The notes beneath the pieces are model-generated. The model made no database searches. It saw nothing but the letters and a program-made list of their open reading frames with translations, and was not told the DNA's origin. DNA of 64,000 bases from Aeromonas sanarellii. GTDB taxonomy: Bacteria; Pseudomonadota; Gammaproteobacteria; Enterobacterales; Aeromonadaceae. The stretch spans positions 1 to 64,000 of the forward strand of contig NZ_CDBN01000035.1 in assembly GCF_000820085.1 (NCBI RefSeq), read 5' to 3'. Both the position numbers and the translations under genes were made by a program. This document shows positions 43,197-52,630 of the stretch, piece after piece (position 1 is the stretch's first letter; every line of letters starts with the position of its first letter).

Positions 43197-45749
43197 ATGA
43201 TCGGGGCTGAACCCGTCATTAAGAAACATCGCTGGTTATCCCCGGTCTGGCTGTTGCCCTTCATCGCCCTCTTGCTGGCGGGAGGCTTCATCTATCAGCA
43301 GTGGGCGAGCAGTGGCCAGCTGATCCGCATCAACTTTGCCCAGGGCAACGGCATCTTGCCGGGCAAGACCCAGCTGCGCTATCAGGGGGTGGCCATCGGC
43401 GTGGTCCAGGAGCTGGAGCTGGCGCAGGATGGTCGCAAGATCGCCGTGCTGGCCAAGGTCGACAGCCGCGCCCGCCCACTCATTCGCAAGGGGTCCGACT
43501 TCTGGCTGGTGAGCCCCAAGGCGTCGCTCACCGAGATCTCTGGCCTGGATACCCTGGTGTCCGGCAACTACATCAACCTGCAGCCCGGGCGGGAGAACAA
43601 CCCGCTGGAAGATGAATTCGACGCCCTGGACGGCCCTCCCCCCGGCTATCAGGCCCAGGGGCGCACCCTGCACCTGACGGCCGACTCGCTGGGGTCGGTC
43701 GGCATCGGAGCCAAGATCTACTTCCGGGGCCTGGAGGTGGGCAGCGTCATCAACACCCGCCTCGGGGAAGAGAACCAGCACGTGATCCTGGATCTGGTGA
43801 TAGAGCCGCGCTTCGAGCATCTCGTCAAGGTGGACAGCCGCTTCTGGAACATCAGCGGCATCAAGGGTTCCTTCAGTCTGGCGGGCGTCAGCGTGGAGGC
43901 CGGCAGCCTCACCTCCATCCTGAGCGGCGGCATCGCCTTCGATTCTCCCAAGGCTTCTCCCGTAGCCGAGAAGGGGCTCAACTTCGTGCTCTACAAGGGG
44001 CTGGCCGAGGCGGCCAGGGGCGAGCGCATCACCATCCAGGCGGGCGATCTGCCCATCAAGGAGGGCATGCCCATTCTCTATGAAGGGATAGAGATTGGTC
44101 GGGTCGACCCCATTCGACTCACCGAGCAGGGCCGGGTCGTCACGGCGCTGATCAACCCCGAGCAGGCGTTTCGGATGACCGGCAAGAGCCGCCTCGTCTG
44201 GGAGACTGTCTCCCTCTCCCCGTCCGGGCTCAAGCATGCGGATCGCCTGCTGGCCGGGCCCGCCATCCGCCTCGACTATGCGGCGGGCGAGCGGGTCAGC
44301 ACCATGGCGCTGGAGAGCCAGGCCCAGCGCGGCGGCATCCCGCTGACCCTGCAGGCGGATGACCTCGCGGGATTGACCGAGGGGGCGCCGCTCTGGTTCA
44401 AGGGCCTGCAGATAGGCCAGCTGGGGGCGCTGACCCTGGACGCCGGCGGCAATGCCAGCGTCGATCTGCTGGTGAACGAGCGGTACCGCCACCTGCTGCA
44501 GCGGGCTCGCTTCTATCGCGCCTCCCCCTTGCAGGTCGAGGCGGATCTGAGCGGCGTCAAGGTGGAAACCAGCCCAGCGAGTGCCTGGCTGGGGGGCGGG
44601 ATCAAGCTGGTGCAGGCACCGGAGGGCGAGCGCATCGATCGCCTCTACCCCAGCCAGGAGCTGGCCCTGCTGGGCAGCCGCCATGCCAAGCCAGAACGCT
44701 GGGTGCTGCGCGCCGAGCAGGCCGATGGAATAGGCGTTGGCTCCCCCGTCCTCTACCTGGGGCTGGAGGCGGGCAAGGTCAAGACGCTGAAGGCCGAGGG
44801 CAGCGGCGTGGCGATCACCCTGGAGATCGATGCCGTCTATGCGCCCCTGCTCAAGCAGCAGCCCCAGTTCTGGAAGAAGGCCGCCATCGACGGCAAGATC
44901 CGGCTCGACGGGGTACAGGTCAAGATGGGGAACCTCGCCACCCTGCTGCGCGGCGCCATCGAGTTCGACAGGCTCGGCACCGGTCGCAGCAGCCATCAGC
45001 TCTTTGACAGCAAGGAACAGGCCGGTACCCAGGTGCGCACTCTCACCCTGACCGCCGATCACAACCCGGGTCTCGGGGTGGGCAGCCCCATCCGCTATCG
45101 GGGGGTGGACATCGGCAAGGTGGAGCAGGTCGAACTGGATCCCTCCCTCGGACAGGTTCGTTTCAAGGCCGAGCTGGATCAGCAATATGCCGCCCGTTTC
45201 CTGCAGTCCGGGGCGCGCTATACCCTGGTGCAGGCCAAGGTCGGGCTCGGCGGGGTCGCCCATCTCGACACCCTGATCAAGGGCGCCTTCGTGGAGGCGA
45301 GCCCCGGTCAGGGGGCGGGCAAGGAGCGCTTCCCCCTGCACCAGAGCGGCCCCGTCGGCCTGGCGCTGACCCTCAAGAGCCCCTCCGTCGATGGCATCGG
45401 CGTCGGCAGCCCCCTGCTGTTTCGCAAGATGGTGGTGGGCAGCGTCACCGGCGTGACCCTGGCCCGGGATGGCAGCGAGGTGCTGATCGACGTGAATGTC
45501 GACGGGGAGTACGCCCACCTGGTGCGCGCCAACAGCCGCTTCTGGAACGTCTCCGGGGTCAAGGCCGACATCGGCCTGACCGGCGGCACCATAGAGGTGG
45601 AGACAGTGCAGAGCCTGCTGGCCGGCGGCATCGCCTTCAACACCCCGGAGCGGGAGATGGGCGCCACCGTCAAGGCCGGCCACCACTACCCGCTCTATGG
45701 CAAGGCGGAGCAGGAGTGGCTGGCGTGGAGCCCCCGCATCCAGCCCTGA
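43197..45749 (+). CDS. letB: LetB, seven-MCE-domain lipid-transport tunnel
   Basis: An 850-residue protein with one N-terminal membrane helix (SPVWLLPFIALLLAGGFIYQ) and seven MCE repeats. Repeat starts can be picked out from the motif -G.P(I/L).(Y/F).G(V/L).(I/V)G.V: near residues 50, 160, 285, 390, 505, 620 and 735. Seven repeats identify LetB (YebT), not PqiB, which has three. LetB hexamers form a hollow tunnel across the periplasm for lipids. Order letA-letB-rsmF is as in E. coli. A terminator follows at 45770. Confidence 0.95.
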   Translation: MIGAEPVIKKHRWLSPVWLLPFIALLLAGGFIYQQWASSGQLIRINFAQGNGILPGKTQLRYQGVAIGVVQELELAQDGRKIAVLAKVDSRARPLIRKGSDFWLVSPKASLTEISGLDTLVSGNYINLQPGRENNPLEDEFDALDGPPPGYQAQGRTLHLTADSLGSVGIGAKIYFRGLEVGSVINTRLGEENQHVILDLVIEPRFEHLVKVDSRFWNISGIKGSFSLAGVSVEAGSLTSILSGGIAFDSPKASPVAEKGLNFVLYKGLAEAARGERITIQAGDLPIKEGMPILYEGIEIGRVDPIRLTEQGRVVTALINPEQAFRMTGKSRLVWETVSLSPSGLKHADRLLAGPAIRLDYAAGERVSTMALESQAQRGGIPLTLQADDLAGLTEGAPLWFKGLQIGQLGALTLDAGGNASVDLLVNERYRHLLQRARFYRASPLQVEADLSGVKVETSPASAWLGGGIKLVQAPEGERIDRLYPSQELALLGSRHAKPERWVLRAEQADGIGVGSPVLYLGLEAGKVKTLKAEGSGVAITLEIDAVYAPLLKQQPQFWKKAAIDGKIRLDGVQVKMGNLATLLRGAIEFDRLGTGRSSHQLFDSKEQAGTQVRTLTLTADHNPGLGVGSPIRYRGVDIGKVEQVELDPSLGQVRFKAELDQQYAARFLQSGARYTLVQAKVGLGGVAHLDTLIKGAFVEASPGQGAGKERFPLHQSGPVGLALTLKSPSVDGIGVGSPLLFRKMVVGSVTGVTLARDGSEVLIDVNVDGEYAHLVRANSRFWNVSGVKADIGLTGGTIEVETVQSLLAGGIAFNTPEREMGATVKAGHHYPLYGKAEQEWLAWSPRIQP

Positions 45750-45769
45750 TGGGCCGCTGATCTTTTGAC

Positions 45770-45800
45770 ACAAGCCCGGCCCAGTGCCGGGCTTGTTCGT
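45770..45800 (+). terminator. Terminator after letB
   Basis: A perfect 11-bp stem ACAAGCCCGGC / GCCGGGCTTGT with a CCAGT loop, followed by TCGTTTT, 20 bp after the letB stop. Confidence 0.9.
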
Positions 45801-45878
45801 TTTACCCATCGTCCATTCAGAATATTCCGCCCCCTGTGGTACTATGTCGCCCCTCTTTTGGGTCAGCGAGATTGCGCC

Positions 45879-47309
45879 GTGCACGACAATACCTACCTTC
45901 CCGAACACTTCCTGCGTCATATCGCAGACATCATGCCGGCCCATCTATCCATGGATGCGTTCGTGGCAAGTTGTCGGCGACCGCTGCGGCGCAGCATCCG
46001 GGTCAACACCCTCAAGATCTCGGTACCCGACTTCATGACACGGATGGCGCCATTGGGCTGGCAGCTGGATCCCGTGCCCTGGTGCGAGACCGGCTTCTGG
46101 CTGACGCGCAGCGATGAGAGCGTGCCCCTTGGCAACACCGCCGAGCACCTGTGCGGCCTCTTCTACATCCAGGAAGCGAGCTCCATGCTGCCGGTGACGG
46201 CGCTCTTTGCCAGCGAGCGGGTGAAGCGCGATGGCATGCTGCTGGATGCGGCGGCGGCGCCCGGCTCAAAGACCACCCAGGTGGCGGCCCTGATGGACAA
46301 CCAAGGCATGCTGGTTGCCAATGAGTTTTCCAGCAGCCGGCTCAAGGTGCTGAGCGCCAACATCCAGCGCTGTGGCGTGACCAATGTCGGCATGACCCAT
46401 TTCGATGCCAAGGTCTTTGGCCAGTGGCTGCCGGAAACCTTCGACGCCATTCTGCTCGACGCCCCCTGCTCCGGCGAGGGGACGGTGCGCAAGGATGAAG
46501 ACGCCCTGCGCAACTGGAGCCTCGAGAGCATCGAGGAGATAGCGGCGGTGCAGCGGGGTCTGCTGGAGAGCGCCTTCCACGCCCTCAAACCCGGCGGCGT
46601 GCTGGTCTACTCCACCTGTACCCTGAGCCTGCAGGAGAATCAGGCCGTCTGTCAGTCGCTGCAGGAGAAGTTCGGCGATGCCCTGAGCGTTGACTCCCTG
46701 GCCGACCTCTTCCCCGATGCAGAGAAGGCCTGTACCCCGGAGGGATTCCTGCACGTCTGGCCCCAGATCTTCGACAGCGAGGGCTTCTTCGTCGCTAGGC
46801 TGCGCAAGCACCACTCGGTGCCCAACACCATGTTCAAGCCGGGCAAGCTCGGCAAGTTCCCCTTCTCTCCTCTGCCTGAAAAAGAGGCCGACCCCATGCT
46901 GCGGGAGATAGCGGCGAGCTTCGGCATCGCCCCCAGTGGCCGGCTGTTTGGGCGCAACGATGAGATCTGGCTCTTCCCCCGCGCCTTCGAGCAGGTACAG
47001 GGCAAGCTGCGCTTCGATCGCATCGGCATCAAGTTGGCGGAAACCTTCAAGAAAGGGTATCGACTGACCCATGAATGGGCGCTGGCCTACGGCACGCTGG
47101 CCACACGGGGATGCGTCGAGCTCGATGCCGCCAATGCGCGGGAGTTCATGATGGGCCGGGATGTCTGGCCCGAGCAGGATGCGGGGAGCGGCGAGGTGAT
47201 CGTCCGCTATCAGGGGCACCCGCTCGGCATGGGGAAATGGGTGGGGAGCCGCATCAAGAATGCCCTACCCCGTGAGCTGGTACGGGACAACAACCTGTTC
47301 AATGAGTGA
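45879..47309 (+). CDS. rsmF: RsmF (YebU), 16S rRNA m5C1407 methyltransferase
   Basis: A 476-residue enzyme that methylates C1407 of 16S rRNA. The S-adenosylmethionine motif is [17 protein letters not shown]; the catalytic cysteines are in [19 protein letters not shown] and [12 protein letters not shown]; the C-terminal RNA-binding region is present. The open frame reaches back to 45765 through the terminator, which cannot be right. The GTG at 45879 ([15 protein letters not shown]) aligns with the E. coli N-terminus. It follows letB as in E. coli. Confidence 0.93.
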   Translation: MHDNTYLPEHFLRHIADIMPAHLSMDAFVASCRRPLRRSIRVNTLKISVPDFMTRMAPLGWQLDPVPWCETGFWLTRSDESVPLGNTAEHLCGLFYIQEASSMLPVTALFASERVKRDGMLLDAAAAPGSKTTQVAALMDNQGMLVANEFSSSRLKVLSANIQRCGVTNVGMTHFDAKVFGQWLPETFDAILLDAPCSGEGTVRKDEDALRNWSLESIEEIAAVQRGLLESAFHALKPGGVLVYSTCTLSLQENQAVCQSLQEKFGDALSVDSLADLFPDAEKACTPEGFLHVWPQIFDSEGFFVARLRKHHSVPNTMFKPGKLGKFPFSPLPEKEADPMLREIAASFGIAPSGRLFGRNDEIWLFPRAFEQVQGKLRFDRIGIKLAETFKKGYRLTHEWALAYGTLATRGCVELDAANAREFMMGRDVWPEQDAGSGEVIVRYQGHPLGMGKWVGSRIKNALPRELVRDNNLFNE

Positions 47310-47470
47310 GGCCGGCACCCAGGAGTGAAAATGGCGCCTGTTCGAGTCTGAAAAACCCACACTCTGGTTGAACTTTTACCCGGTTCTTGAAATGCCCCTA
47401 GCCTTGTCTAAGCTTAAGGCTATCCGCATACCAGTTAGCGCACGGCTCTGCAAGGAGCCAATTCCCCTAT

Positions 47471-47504
47471 GCCAGGTACAAGGAATTCGTACCTGGCTTT
47501 TTTT
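47471..47504 (+). terminator. Terminator after rsmF region
   Basis: GCCAGGTAC pairs perfectly with GTACCTGGC around a 9-nt loop and is followed by seven T, 160 bp after the rsmF stop. It also lies just beyond the 3' end of the convergent gene at 47521. Confidence 0.88.
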
Positions 47505-47520
47505 ATGCTCCGTCTCTGTC

Positions 47521-47778
47521 CTACTCCAGGGCCTCCACCGGCGAATGCTCGGCGCGCACCCGGGTGACCAGTTCGTGCTGGTAGAGCAGATCGATCGCCT
47601 GCTCGATGAGGGAAGCCTGGCTGTCCTCCAGATGGAGACCCAGCTCCTGCAACCGTTCGGCGTGACGATTGCTTATCCAGCATTGCAGCCGGCTATGGGT
47701 CTCCTGCTTGCGCTTCACATGCTGGCGCTGCCGTTCGGCATTGTCTTGTGCCCCGGCGCTTTTGATTTCCTGGCTCAT
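47521..47778 (-). CDS. Small RepB/CopG-like protein next to recombinase 2
   Basis: An 85-residue protein: a charged N-terminus (MSQEIKSAGAQDNAERQRQH) followed by RLQCWISNRHAERLQELGLH and ASLIEQAIDLLYQHEL. The pattern strand-helix-helix (WISNRHAERLQELG ... SQASLIEQAIDLLY) resembles ribbon-helix-helix regulators or plasmid copy-control proteins, so it is probably DNA-binding. It is downstream of recombinase 2 on the same strand, with copy C of the 12-mer 32 bp before its start. Function is not known. Confidence 0.6.
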   Translation of the reverse strand: MSQEIKSAGAQDNAERQRQHVKRKQETHSRLQCWISNRHAERLQELGLHLEDSQASLIEQAIDLLYQHELVTRVRAEHSPVEALE

Positions 47779-47809
47779 ATGTCCTTGCTGAATTGGATAA
47801 ACTCGACAC

Positions 47810-47821
47810 GTTATCTCTCAC
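47810..47821 (+). repeat. 12-mer GTTATCTCTCAC, copy C
   Basis: Lies in the presumed promoter of the small gene at 47521 and 129 bp beyond the recombinase 2 stop. Together with copy D in inverse orientation it brackets recombinase 2. Confidence 0.85.
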
Positions 47822-47949
47822 GCCTTCCTGTACGGAGAGCATCGGGAGGCAAATCCTCCCCTGCGGATAGGTATGCGGAGAAGTGCGGCAAATATATCAT
47901 CAAATCAACTAGATGCCATTTAACATAAGAAACAAAGTGACGCGGTTTT

Positions 47950-48978
47950 TCAGAGCAGGCCCGCGAGGGCGTGATCGGAGAACTTGTGTGCGTCGTCGAA
48001 GTACTCCTGCAGGGTGCGCATGTCCTTGTGGCGAGTCACCTCGATGATCTTGTTCATGGGCTTGCCCGCCGTCACCGCCGAGGTGATGAAACCTCGGCGC
48101 AGGCTGTGGCCGCTGACATGGAGGTCGTCGATGGCCTGGCCGGTACGACGCTTGATCATAAGGTTGATCCCCTGTGGTCCCAGGGGATCGGCCGTGAGTT
48201 GTCCCCAGCGGTTCATCCGGCGAAACAGGGGGCCCGCCTCTATCCGGCTCTTCTTCAGCCAGCACTGCAGCGCCGACACCGGGCAGTAGTGCTGGCCCGG
48301 GATGAGGGCGATCTCGGACTCATGGAGCTGATGCTTGCTCGGCTTGAGGCGAAGCCGTATCCCCTGCCCCACGAACTGCAGGTCATCCACCTCGATCCTG
48401 GCCGCCTCCGAGCGGCGCAAGGCGCCGCTGAACATCAGGAGCAACAGGGTGTAATCCCGAAGCCCCGCCAGGCTGTTGGTATCTATCTCGTCCAGCACGC
48501 AGGCGAGCGGTGTCAGGGTCAGCGCCCCCGTCTTGCGTTTGCGGTTGTCACCGAGACGCACTATGCCGCGCATCATCTCCTTGATCTCCGCATGCTCGGT
48601 CGGCATGGGATGGATGCCCTTCTGCTTGAAGGCATAGCGAATACCGGCAAGCCGTCGTACCAGAGTGGCTGGTTTGCGAGGCTCCCCGTTGCGAAGCTCC
48701 CCCTTCCCCTCTTCCTTGTCCAACCATACCCAGTCCGCCAGGATGCCGTCCGCCTGATCCGCGAGAAAGTTCATGATGTCGTGGTGAGTGCTCTGCAAGG
48801 GATCCAGTCCGTGCAACTGGCACCAAAAGACAAAGATACGGGTATCCGCCTGGTAGGCATTGAGGGTGGAGCCGGCTTTGGCACTGCGTAAAAAACGTCT
48901 GGCCCGGCTATTGAGCTGTGAGTCGAATACGGCCTGCAGCGAGTGCTGTGCCGGACTTGGGAAGGTGGAGTGGGTCAC
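47950..48978 (-). CDS. Tyrosine recombinase 2
   Basis: A 342-residue recombinase with an N-terminal core-binding domain (about 20-130) and all catalytic residues: Arg in FSGALRRSEAARIEV, Lys in RLKPSKHQL, HxxR in SGHSLRRGFITS, His in VTRHKDMRTLQEYF and nucleophile Tyr326 in that segment. It is not closely similar to recombinase 1 outside these motifs. It stands alone between rsmF and tatD. The start MTHSTFPSPAQHSLQ at 48978 is followed by a plausible domain. A 30-bp palindrome with the same plan as that of recombinase 1 lies 60 bp upstream. Confidence 0.9.
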   Translation of the reverse strand: MTHSTFPSPAQHSLQAVFDSQLNSRARRFLRSAKAGSTLNAYQADTRIFVFWCQLHGLDPLQSTHHDIMNFLADQADGILADWVWLDKEEGKGELRNGEPRKPATLVRRLAGIRYAFKQKGIHPMPTEHAEIKEMMRGIVRLGDNRKRKTGALTLTPLACVLDEIDTNSLAGLRDYTLLLLMFSGALRRSEAARIEVDDLQFVGQGIRLRLKPSKHQLHESEIALIPGQHYCPVSALQCWLKKSRIEAGPLFRRMNRWGQLTADPLGPQGINLMIKRRTGQAIDDLHVSGHSLRRGFITSAVTAGKPMNKIIEVTRHKDMRTLQEYFDDAHKFSDHALAGLL

Positions 48979-49037
48979 TTAACTCTATGATTTAATGTGA
49001 AGTTGAGGAGGATCTTACAGGATCTTGCGGATCCATC

Positions 49038-49067
49038 AAGTATCGATAATGAATATTATCGATACTT
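49038..49067. repeat. 30-bp palindrome upstream of recombinase 2
   Basis: Arms AAGTATCGATAA (49038-49049) and TTATCGATACTT (49056-49067) are perfect complements around TGAATA. It has the same CGATAA-N6-TTATCG core and the same place relative to the gene as the palindrome of recombinase 1, but different outer arm bases and spacer. Confidence 0.9.
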
Positions 49068-49171
49068 ATAGAGGTATGTATTTAAGCAGCTTCCAACCTC
49101 CTCTCATTTCATCGACAAATTTGATACCGGGTATATTGTTATTCAGGTAGCTATCCCATCGGAGAGTATTT

Positions 49172-49183
49172 GTGAGAGATAAC
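49172..49183 (-). repeat. 12-mer GTTATCTCTCAC, copy D
   Basis: Inverted relative to copies A-C. It is 194 bp upstream of the recombinase 2 start and 48 bp from the tatD terminator. Copies C and D share one more base (C) on the left. Confidence 0.85.
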
Positions 49184-49230
49184 GACATGGCCTATTGATA
49201 TTATTGAGGGGGTTGCCGTAATGATTTGAA

Positions 49231-49261
49231 ATAAACAGCCCCGATATTCGGGGCTGTTTAT
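49231..49261 (-). terminator. Terminator after tatD
   Basis: ATAAACAGCCCCGA pairs with TCGGGGCTGTTTAT around a 3-nt loop, 3 bp beyond the tatD stop on the minus strand, followed by TTTC. It closes the pabC-mltG-tmk-holB-tatD operon. Confidence 0.88.
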
Positions 49262-49263
49262 GA

Positions 49264-50049
49264 TTATTTCTTCGCCAGCTTGAATAATTCGAAGAAATTG
49301 CGGCTGGTGGCCTCGGCCAGCTCGGCGAGCGGGATCTGGCGCAGGTCGGCGATAAACTGGGCAACGTCCCGAACGAAAGCCGGTTCATTTTCCCTCCCCC
49401 TGTGGGGAACGGGGGCAAGGTAAGGGGAATCCGTCTCGACCAGCAGGCGCTCCAGGGGCAACGCCTTGACCACCTCCTGCAAGGCTGCGGCATTCTTGAA
49501 GGTGGCTATCCCTGAAATGGAGATATAGAACCCCATTTCCATCGCGGCCTGTGCCATCTCGAGGGACTCGGTGAAGCAGTGCAACACGCCGCCCACCTGG
49601 CTGGCCCCCTCCTCCCGCATGATCTGCAGGGTATCCTCTTGGGCATCCCGGGTGTGGATGATGAGGGGCTTGTTCAGCGCCCGCGCCACCCGGATATGTT
49701 CCCGGAAGGAGGCCTGCTGCACCTCCTTGTTCTCCGGCGAATAGAAGTAGTCGAGCCCGGTTTCACCAATGGCCACCACTCTCTCATCCGCAGCCTGGGT
49801 CAGCAGCAGTTCACCATCCACGCCGGGATCCTGATTGAGGGGATGCACCCCGCAGGAGGCAAACACCTGGGGATAGGGCGCGATGGCGGCCAGCATGGTC
49901 GGAAACTGCGCCTGGGTCACGCTCACGCAGAGAAAATATCCCACATCCTGTTTTGCCGCCTTGGCCAGCACATCGGCCATGTCGGTCTGCTTGCTGCCAT
50001 AGCTCAGGCGATCGAGGTGGCAATGGGAATCAACGAGTAACATAGACAA
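49264..50049 (-). CDS. ycfH: TatD-family metal-dependent hydrolase (YcfH)
   Basis: A 261-residue TIM-barrel hydrolase of the TatD DNase family. Metal-binding motifs are VDSHCHLDRL near the N-terminus, GETGLDYFYSPEN, HTRDAQEDTL, GVLHCFTES and ETDSPYLAP. Position after holB identifies it as the YcfH type, not TatD of the tat operon. Its physiological substrate is uncertain. It follows holB by 6 bp and is the last gene of the operon. Confidence 0.93.
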   Translation of the reverse strand: MSMLLVDSHCHLDRLSYGSKQTDMADVLAKAAKQDVGYFLCVSVTQAQFPTMLAAIAPYPQVFASCGVHPLNQDPGVDGELLLTQAADERVVAIGETGLDYFYSPENKEVQQASFREHIRVARALNKPLIIHTRDAQEDTLQIMREEGASQVGGVLHCFTESLEMAQAAMEMGFYISISGIATFKNAAALQEVVKALPLERLLVETDSPYLAPVPHRGRENEPAFVRDVAQFIADLRQIPLAELAEATSRNFFELFKLAKK

Positions 50050-50055
50050 CCTTGT

Positions 50056-51003
50056 TCATAACCAGCGGTGGAGCCAGTTCATCAGATGAATGGTGGGATT
50101 GGAGAGCTGCCCCGGCTGACAGGCCTCTTTGAGTGCGACGAGTTGCTGCTCCGCCTCGAGCAGCCGCTCGCTGCCGTGACGATCGGCCAGTTGCTGGCTG
50201 AGGGTCGCCAGATCCGGCATCGCCAGCTGGTGATGGCCACAGCCCGCCTGGGTCTTGAGCGCATCGCATAGGAAGAGCTGCAGCCAGTGCAGCCTGACCT
50301 GGCAGTCCTCCGCCAGCTGGGCGCAGACGCTGGTCGCCCGGGTCGGCGTCTGGGACAGGGAGACGAAACTCTCCAGCAGCTCCCGGCGGGCAGCGTCCTG
50401 CTGCTCCTCGATATAGCGCAGCACCCGCAGCGGCGCTCCCTGGCAGATCCGCACCTGAGCCTGGGTAGCCTGATACCCCTGTTGTGCCAGCCAGGCCAGG
50501 GTCTCACCCTCCGCCGGCAACCGGCAGACATGCTTGTGACAACGGCTGAGAATGGTGGGCAACAAACGGGAGATCTGGGAGGCGATCAGCAGCAAGAGGC
50601 TGTCACCCGCCGGCTCCTCCAGGGTCTTCAGCAAGGCGTTGGCGGCGGATTCGGTCATGCGCTCGGCATCTTCAATGATCACCACCTTGCCGCGGCCGAG
50701 CTGGGCCGTGCTCTGCAAGCGGCTGCAGAGCTCGCGGATGGCCTCGACCCCTATGGTCTTGCCCTCGGGCCCCAGGGTGCCGAGATCCGGGTGATGGCCC
50801 TTCTCGAACAACTGGCAGGAGTGACACTGGCCGCAGGGCTCGCCCCGTTGCGGTTGCTGGCACAGGTGCAGTCGGGCCAGGCGCTCGGCCAGCAGCTCCT
50901 TGCCAAGGCCGGGATCCCCGAGCAGCAGCCAGGCGTGCCCGAGCCGTCCGGCCTGGGCCGTCTGGCTCAGGGCATGCCAGTCAGGGATCAGCCAGGGATG
51001 CAT
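50056..51003 (-). CDS. holB: HolB, DNA polymerase III delta-prime subunit
   Basis: A 315-residue clamp-loader subunit. The AAA+-like N-terminal part has [20 protein letters not shown] and a zinc-binding module with Cys in [39 protein letters not shown] and [20 protein letters not shown] are the conserved Walker-B-like and SRC-type regions (SRCHKHV). The length is near E. coli HolB (334). It overlaps the tmk stop by 16 bp and starts MHPWLIPDW. Confidence 0.95.
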   Translation of the reverse strand: MHPWLIPDWHALSQTAQAGRLGHAWLLLGDPGLGKELLAERLARLHLCQQPQRGEPCGQCHSCQLFEKGHHPDLGTLGPEGKTIGVEAIRELCSRLQSTAQLGRGKVVIIEDAERMTESAANALLKTLEEPAGDSLLLLIASQISRLLPTILSRCHKHVCRLPAEGETLAWLAQQGYQATQAQVRICQGAPLRVLRYIEEQQDAARRELLESFVSLSQTPTRATSVCAQLAEDCQVRLHWLQLFLCDALKTQAGCGHHQLAMPDLATLSQQLADRHGSERLLEAEQQLVALKEACQPGQLSNPTIHLMNWLHRWL

Positions 51004-51629
51004 AGCCCCTCGCTTGCGAGGTAGTGATCCAGCGCGGTCTCGATGGCAGCCTTGACCCGGTCCGGCGTCTGGCCGGCATCGATCACCAGGATGCTGTCAT
51101 CCTTTGCCGCAAGTTCCAGATAGCGGGCGCGGGTGCGCTCGAAGAAGCTGAGCTGCTCCAGCTCGATCCTGTCCAGCTCGCCGCGGTGGCGGGCCCGCTG
51201 CAGACCGATGGCGGGATCGATATCGAGATAGAGGGTCAGGTCCGGCTTGAAGTCGCCGAGCACCGCCCGCTTGATGGCTCCGATGAGATTGGCATCGATG
51301 CCGCGCCCGCCACCCTGGTAAGCCTGGGAGGAGAGATCGTGCCTGTCCCCCACCACCCAGATCCCCTCGGCCAGCGCCGGTTTGATGCGGGTCTCGACCA
51401 GTTGGACCCGGGAGGCGTACATCAGCAGCAGCTCGGCCTCGACGGTCAGACGCTCGTCGTGCACCTCCTTGACGATGGCGCGCATCCGCTCCGCCAGCGG
51501 TGTGCCGCCCGGCTCGCGGGTGCACTCGATGCGCTCGATGCCGTGGGCCCGCAAATAGTCGGTCACGTAGCGCACAGCGGAGCTCTTCCCTGCCCCTTCC
51601 AATCCTTCAATCACGATAAATTTAGACAT
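50988..51629 (-). CDS. tmk: Tmk, thymidylate kinase
   Basis: A 213-residue kinase that phosphorylates dTMP to dTDP. The P-loop is [11 protein letters not shown], followed by [15 protein letters not shown] and the [16 protein letters not shown] dTMP-binding segment. The lid region [10 protein letters not shown] is of type II as in E. coli. It overlaps mltG by one base and holB by 16, so the three are coupled. The length is normal. Confidence 0.97.
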   Translation of the reverse strand: MSKFIVIEGLEGAGKSSAVRYVTDYLRAHGIERIECTREPGGTPLAERMRAIVKEVHDERLTVEAELLLMYASRVQLVETRIKPALAEGIWVVGDRHDLSSQAYQGGGRGIDANLIGAIKRAVLGDFKPDLTLYLDIDPAIGLQRARHRGELDRIELEQLSFFERTRARYLELAAKDDSILVIDAGQTPDRVKAAIETALDHYLASEGLCIPG

Positions 51630-52630
51630 TAGGGCTTCTTCAATATGTATTCGCGTACCGCCCGATTGTGTTCATCGAGGGTCTTGGAGAAATAGTGGGC
51701 CCCGCCTCCCTTGGCGACAAAGTAGAGATAGTCGGTCGACTTGGGATTGAGGGCCGCCTCGATGGACGCCTTGCCCGGCATGGCGATGGGGGTAGGCGGC
51801 AGGCCATCGATCACATAGGTGTTGTAGGGGTTCACGTCGGTCAGATCGCTGCGGCGAATGTTGCCGTCGTACCTGTCTTTCACCCCGTAGATGACGGTGG
51901 GATCGGTCTGCAGCTTCATGCCGAGGCGCAGGCGATTGACGAACACAGAGGCGATCTGGGCCCGTTCATCCGGCTGACCCGTCTCTTTCTCTATGATGGA
52001 GGCCATGATGAGCGCCTCATAGGGGGTCTTGTAGGGCAGATTGGCCTGACGCTTCTCCCAGGATGCGTCCAGGAAGGCTTTCATGTCCTGGTAGGCGCGG
52101 CGCAGGATGGAGATGTCGCTGGCATGGGTGGTATAGGCGTAGGTTTCCGGCAGGAACCAGCCCTCCAGCTTGCCATTCTCGATGCCGAGCTCCTGGGCCA
52201 GATCCGCCTCGCTCTGCTCCACGGTGAGGCGCTCCAGATAGGGGGCGCTGGAGAGCTGCTTCAGCCAGTCTTCGAAACGTGAACCCTCGACAAAGGTCAG
52301 GCTGAAGTGAAACTCCTTGCCGGAGGCGAACAGGGAGAGGGTCTCCTTGAGCGGGGCCCCCTCCTTGATCTCGTAAGTGCCTGACTTGATGGCCACCAGT
52401 TCGGGATGGCCGCGCAGCCAGAGCCGCACCGCCCAGGGACTGGTTTCCCCCTCCCCCAGCTCGGCAATCAGGCGCGCCGCGTGGGCGCCTTTCTCGACGG
52501 TAAAGAGGCGGGTCGGCCCCTTGTTGGTGAGCGTCTCCACCTGCTGCCATTTGTAATATACGTATCCCCCCGCGGCGGCAACGGTCAACGCCGCCCCCGC
52601 GAGCAGGGTGTAGAGCCGATTAAACTTCAA
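51629..52630 (-). CDS. mltG: MltG (YceG), endolytic murein transglycosylase
   Basis: A 333-residue inner-membrane protein that cleaves nascent glycan strands and sets their length. One N-terminal membrane helix ([20 protein letters not shown]), a LysM-like region, and the YceG catalytic domain with Glu214 in [19 protein letters not shown], matching E. coli Glu218. Later motifs [20 protein letters not shown] are conserved. It overlaps pabC by 11 bp and tmk by one base. The length is close to E. coli (340). Confidence 0.96.
   Translation of the reverse strand: MKFNRLYTLLAGAALTVAAAGGYVYYKWQQVETLTNKGPTRLFTVEKGAHAARLIAELGEGETSPWAVRLWLRGHPELVAIKSGTYEIKEGAPLKETLSLFASGKEFHFSLTFVEGSRFEDWLKQLSSAPYLERLTVEQSEADLAQELGIENGKLEGWFLPETYAYTTHASDISILRRAYQDMKAFLDASWEKRQANLPYKTPYEALIMASIIEKETGQPDERAQIASVFVNRLRLGMKLQTDPTVIYGVKDRYDGNIRRSDLTDVNPYNTYVIDGLPPTPIAMPGKASIEAALNPKSTDYLYFVAKGGGAHYFSKTLDEHNRAVREYILKKP

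Noticed and set aside
43197-45749. Naming the MCE gene pqiB and its neighbours pqiA
   Set aside because: Seven MCE repeats and the downstream rsmF gene show it is letB (yebT); PqiB has three repeats.
49172-49183. Reading GTGAGAGATAAC as a lac-type operator half
   Set aside because: It resembles the lac operator only partly, is not palindromic, and one copy is in coding DNA; no LacI-family gene is nearby.
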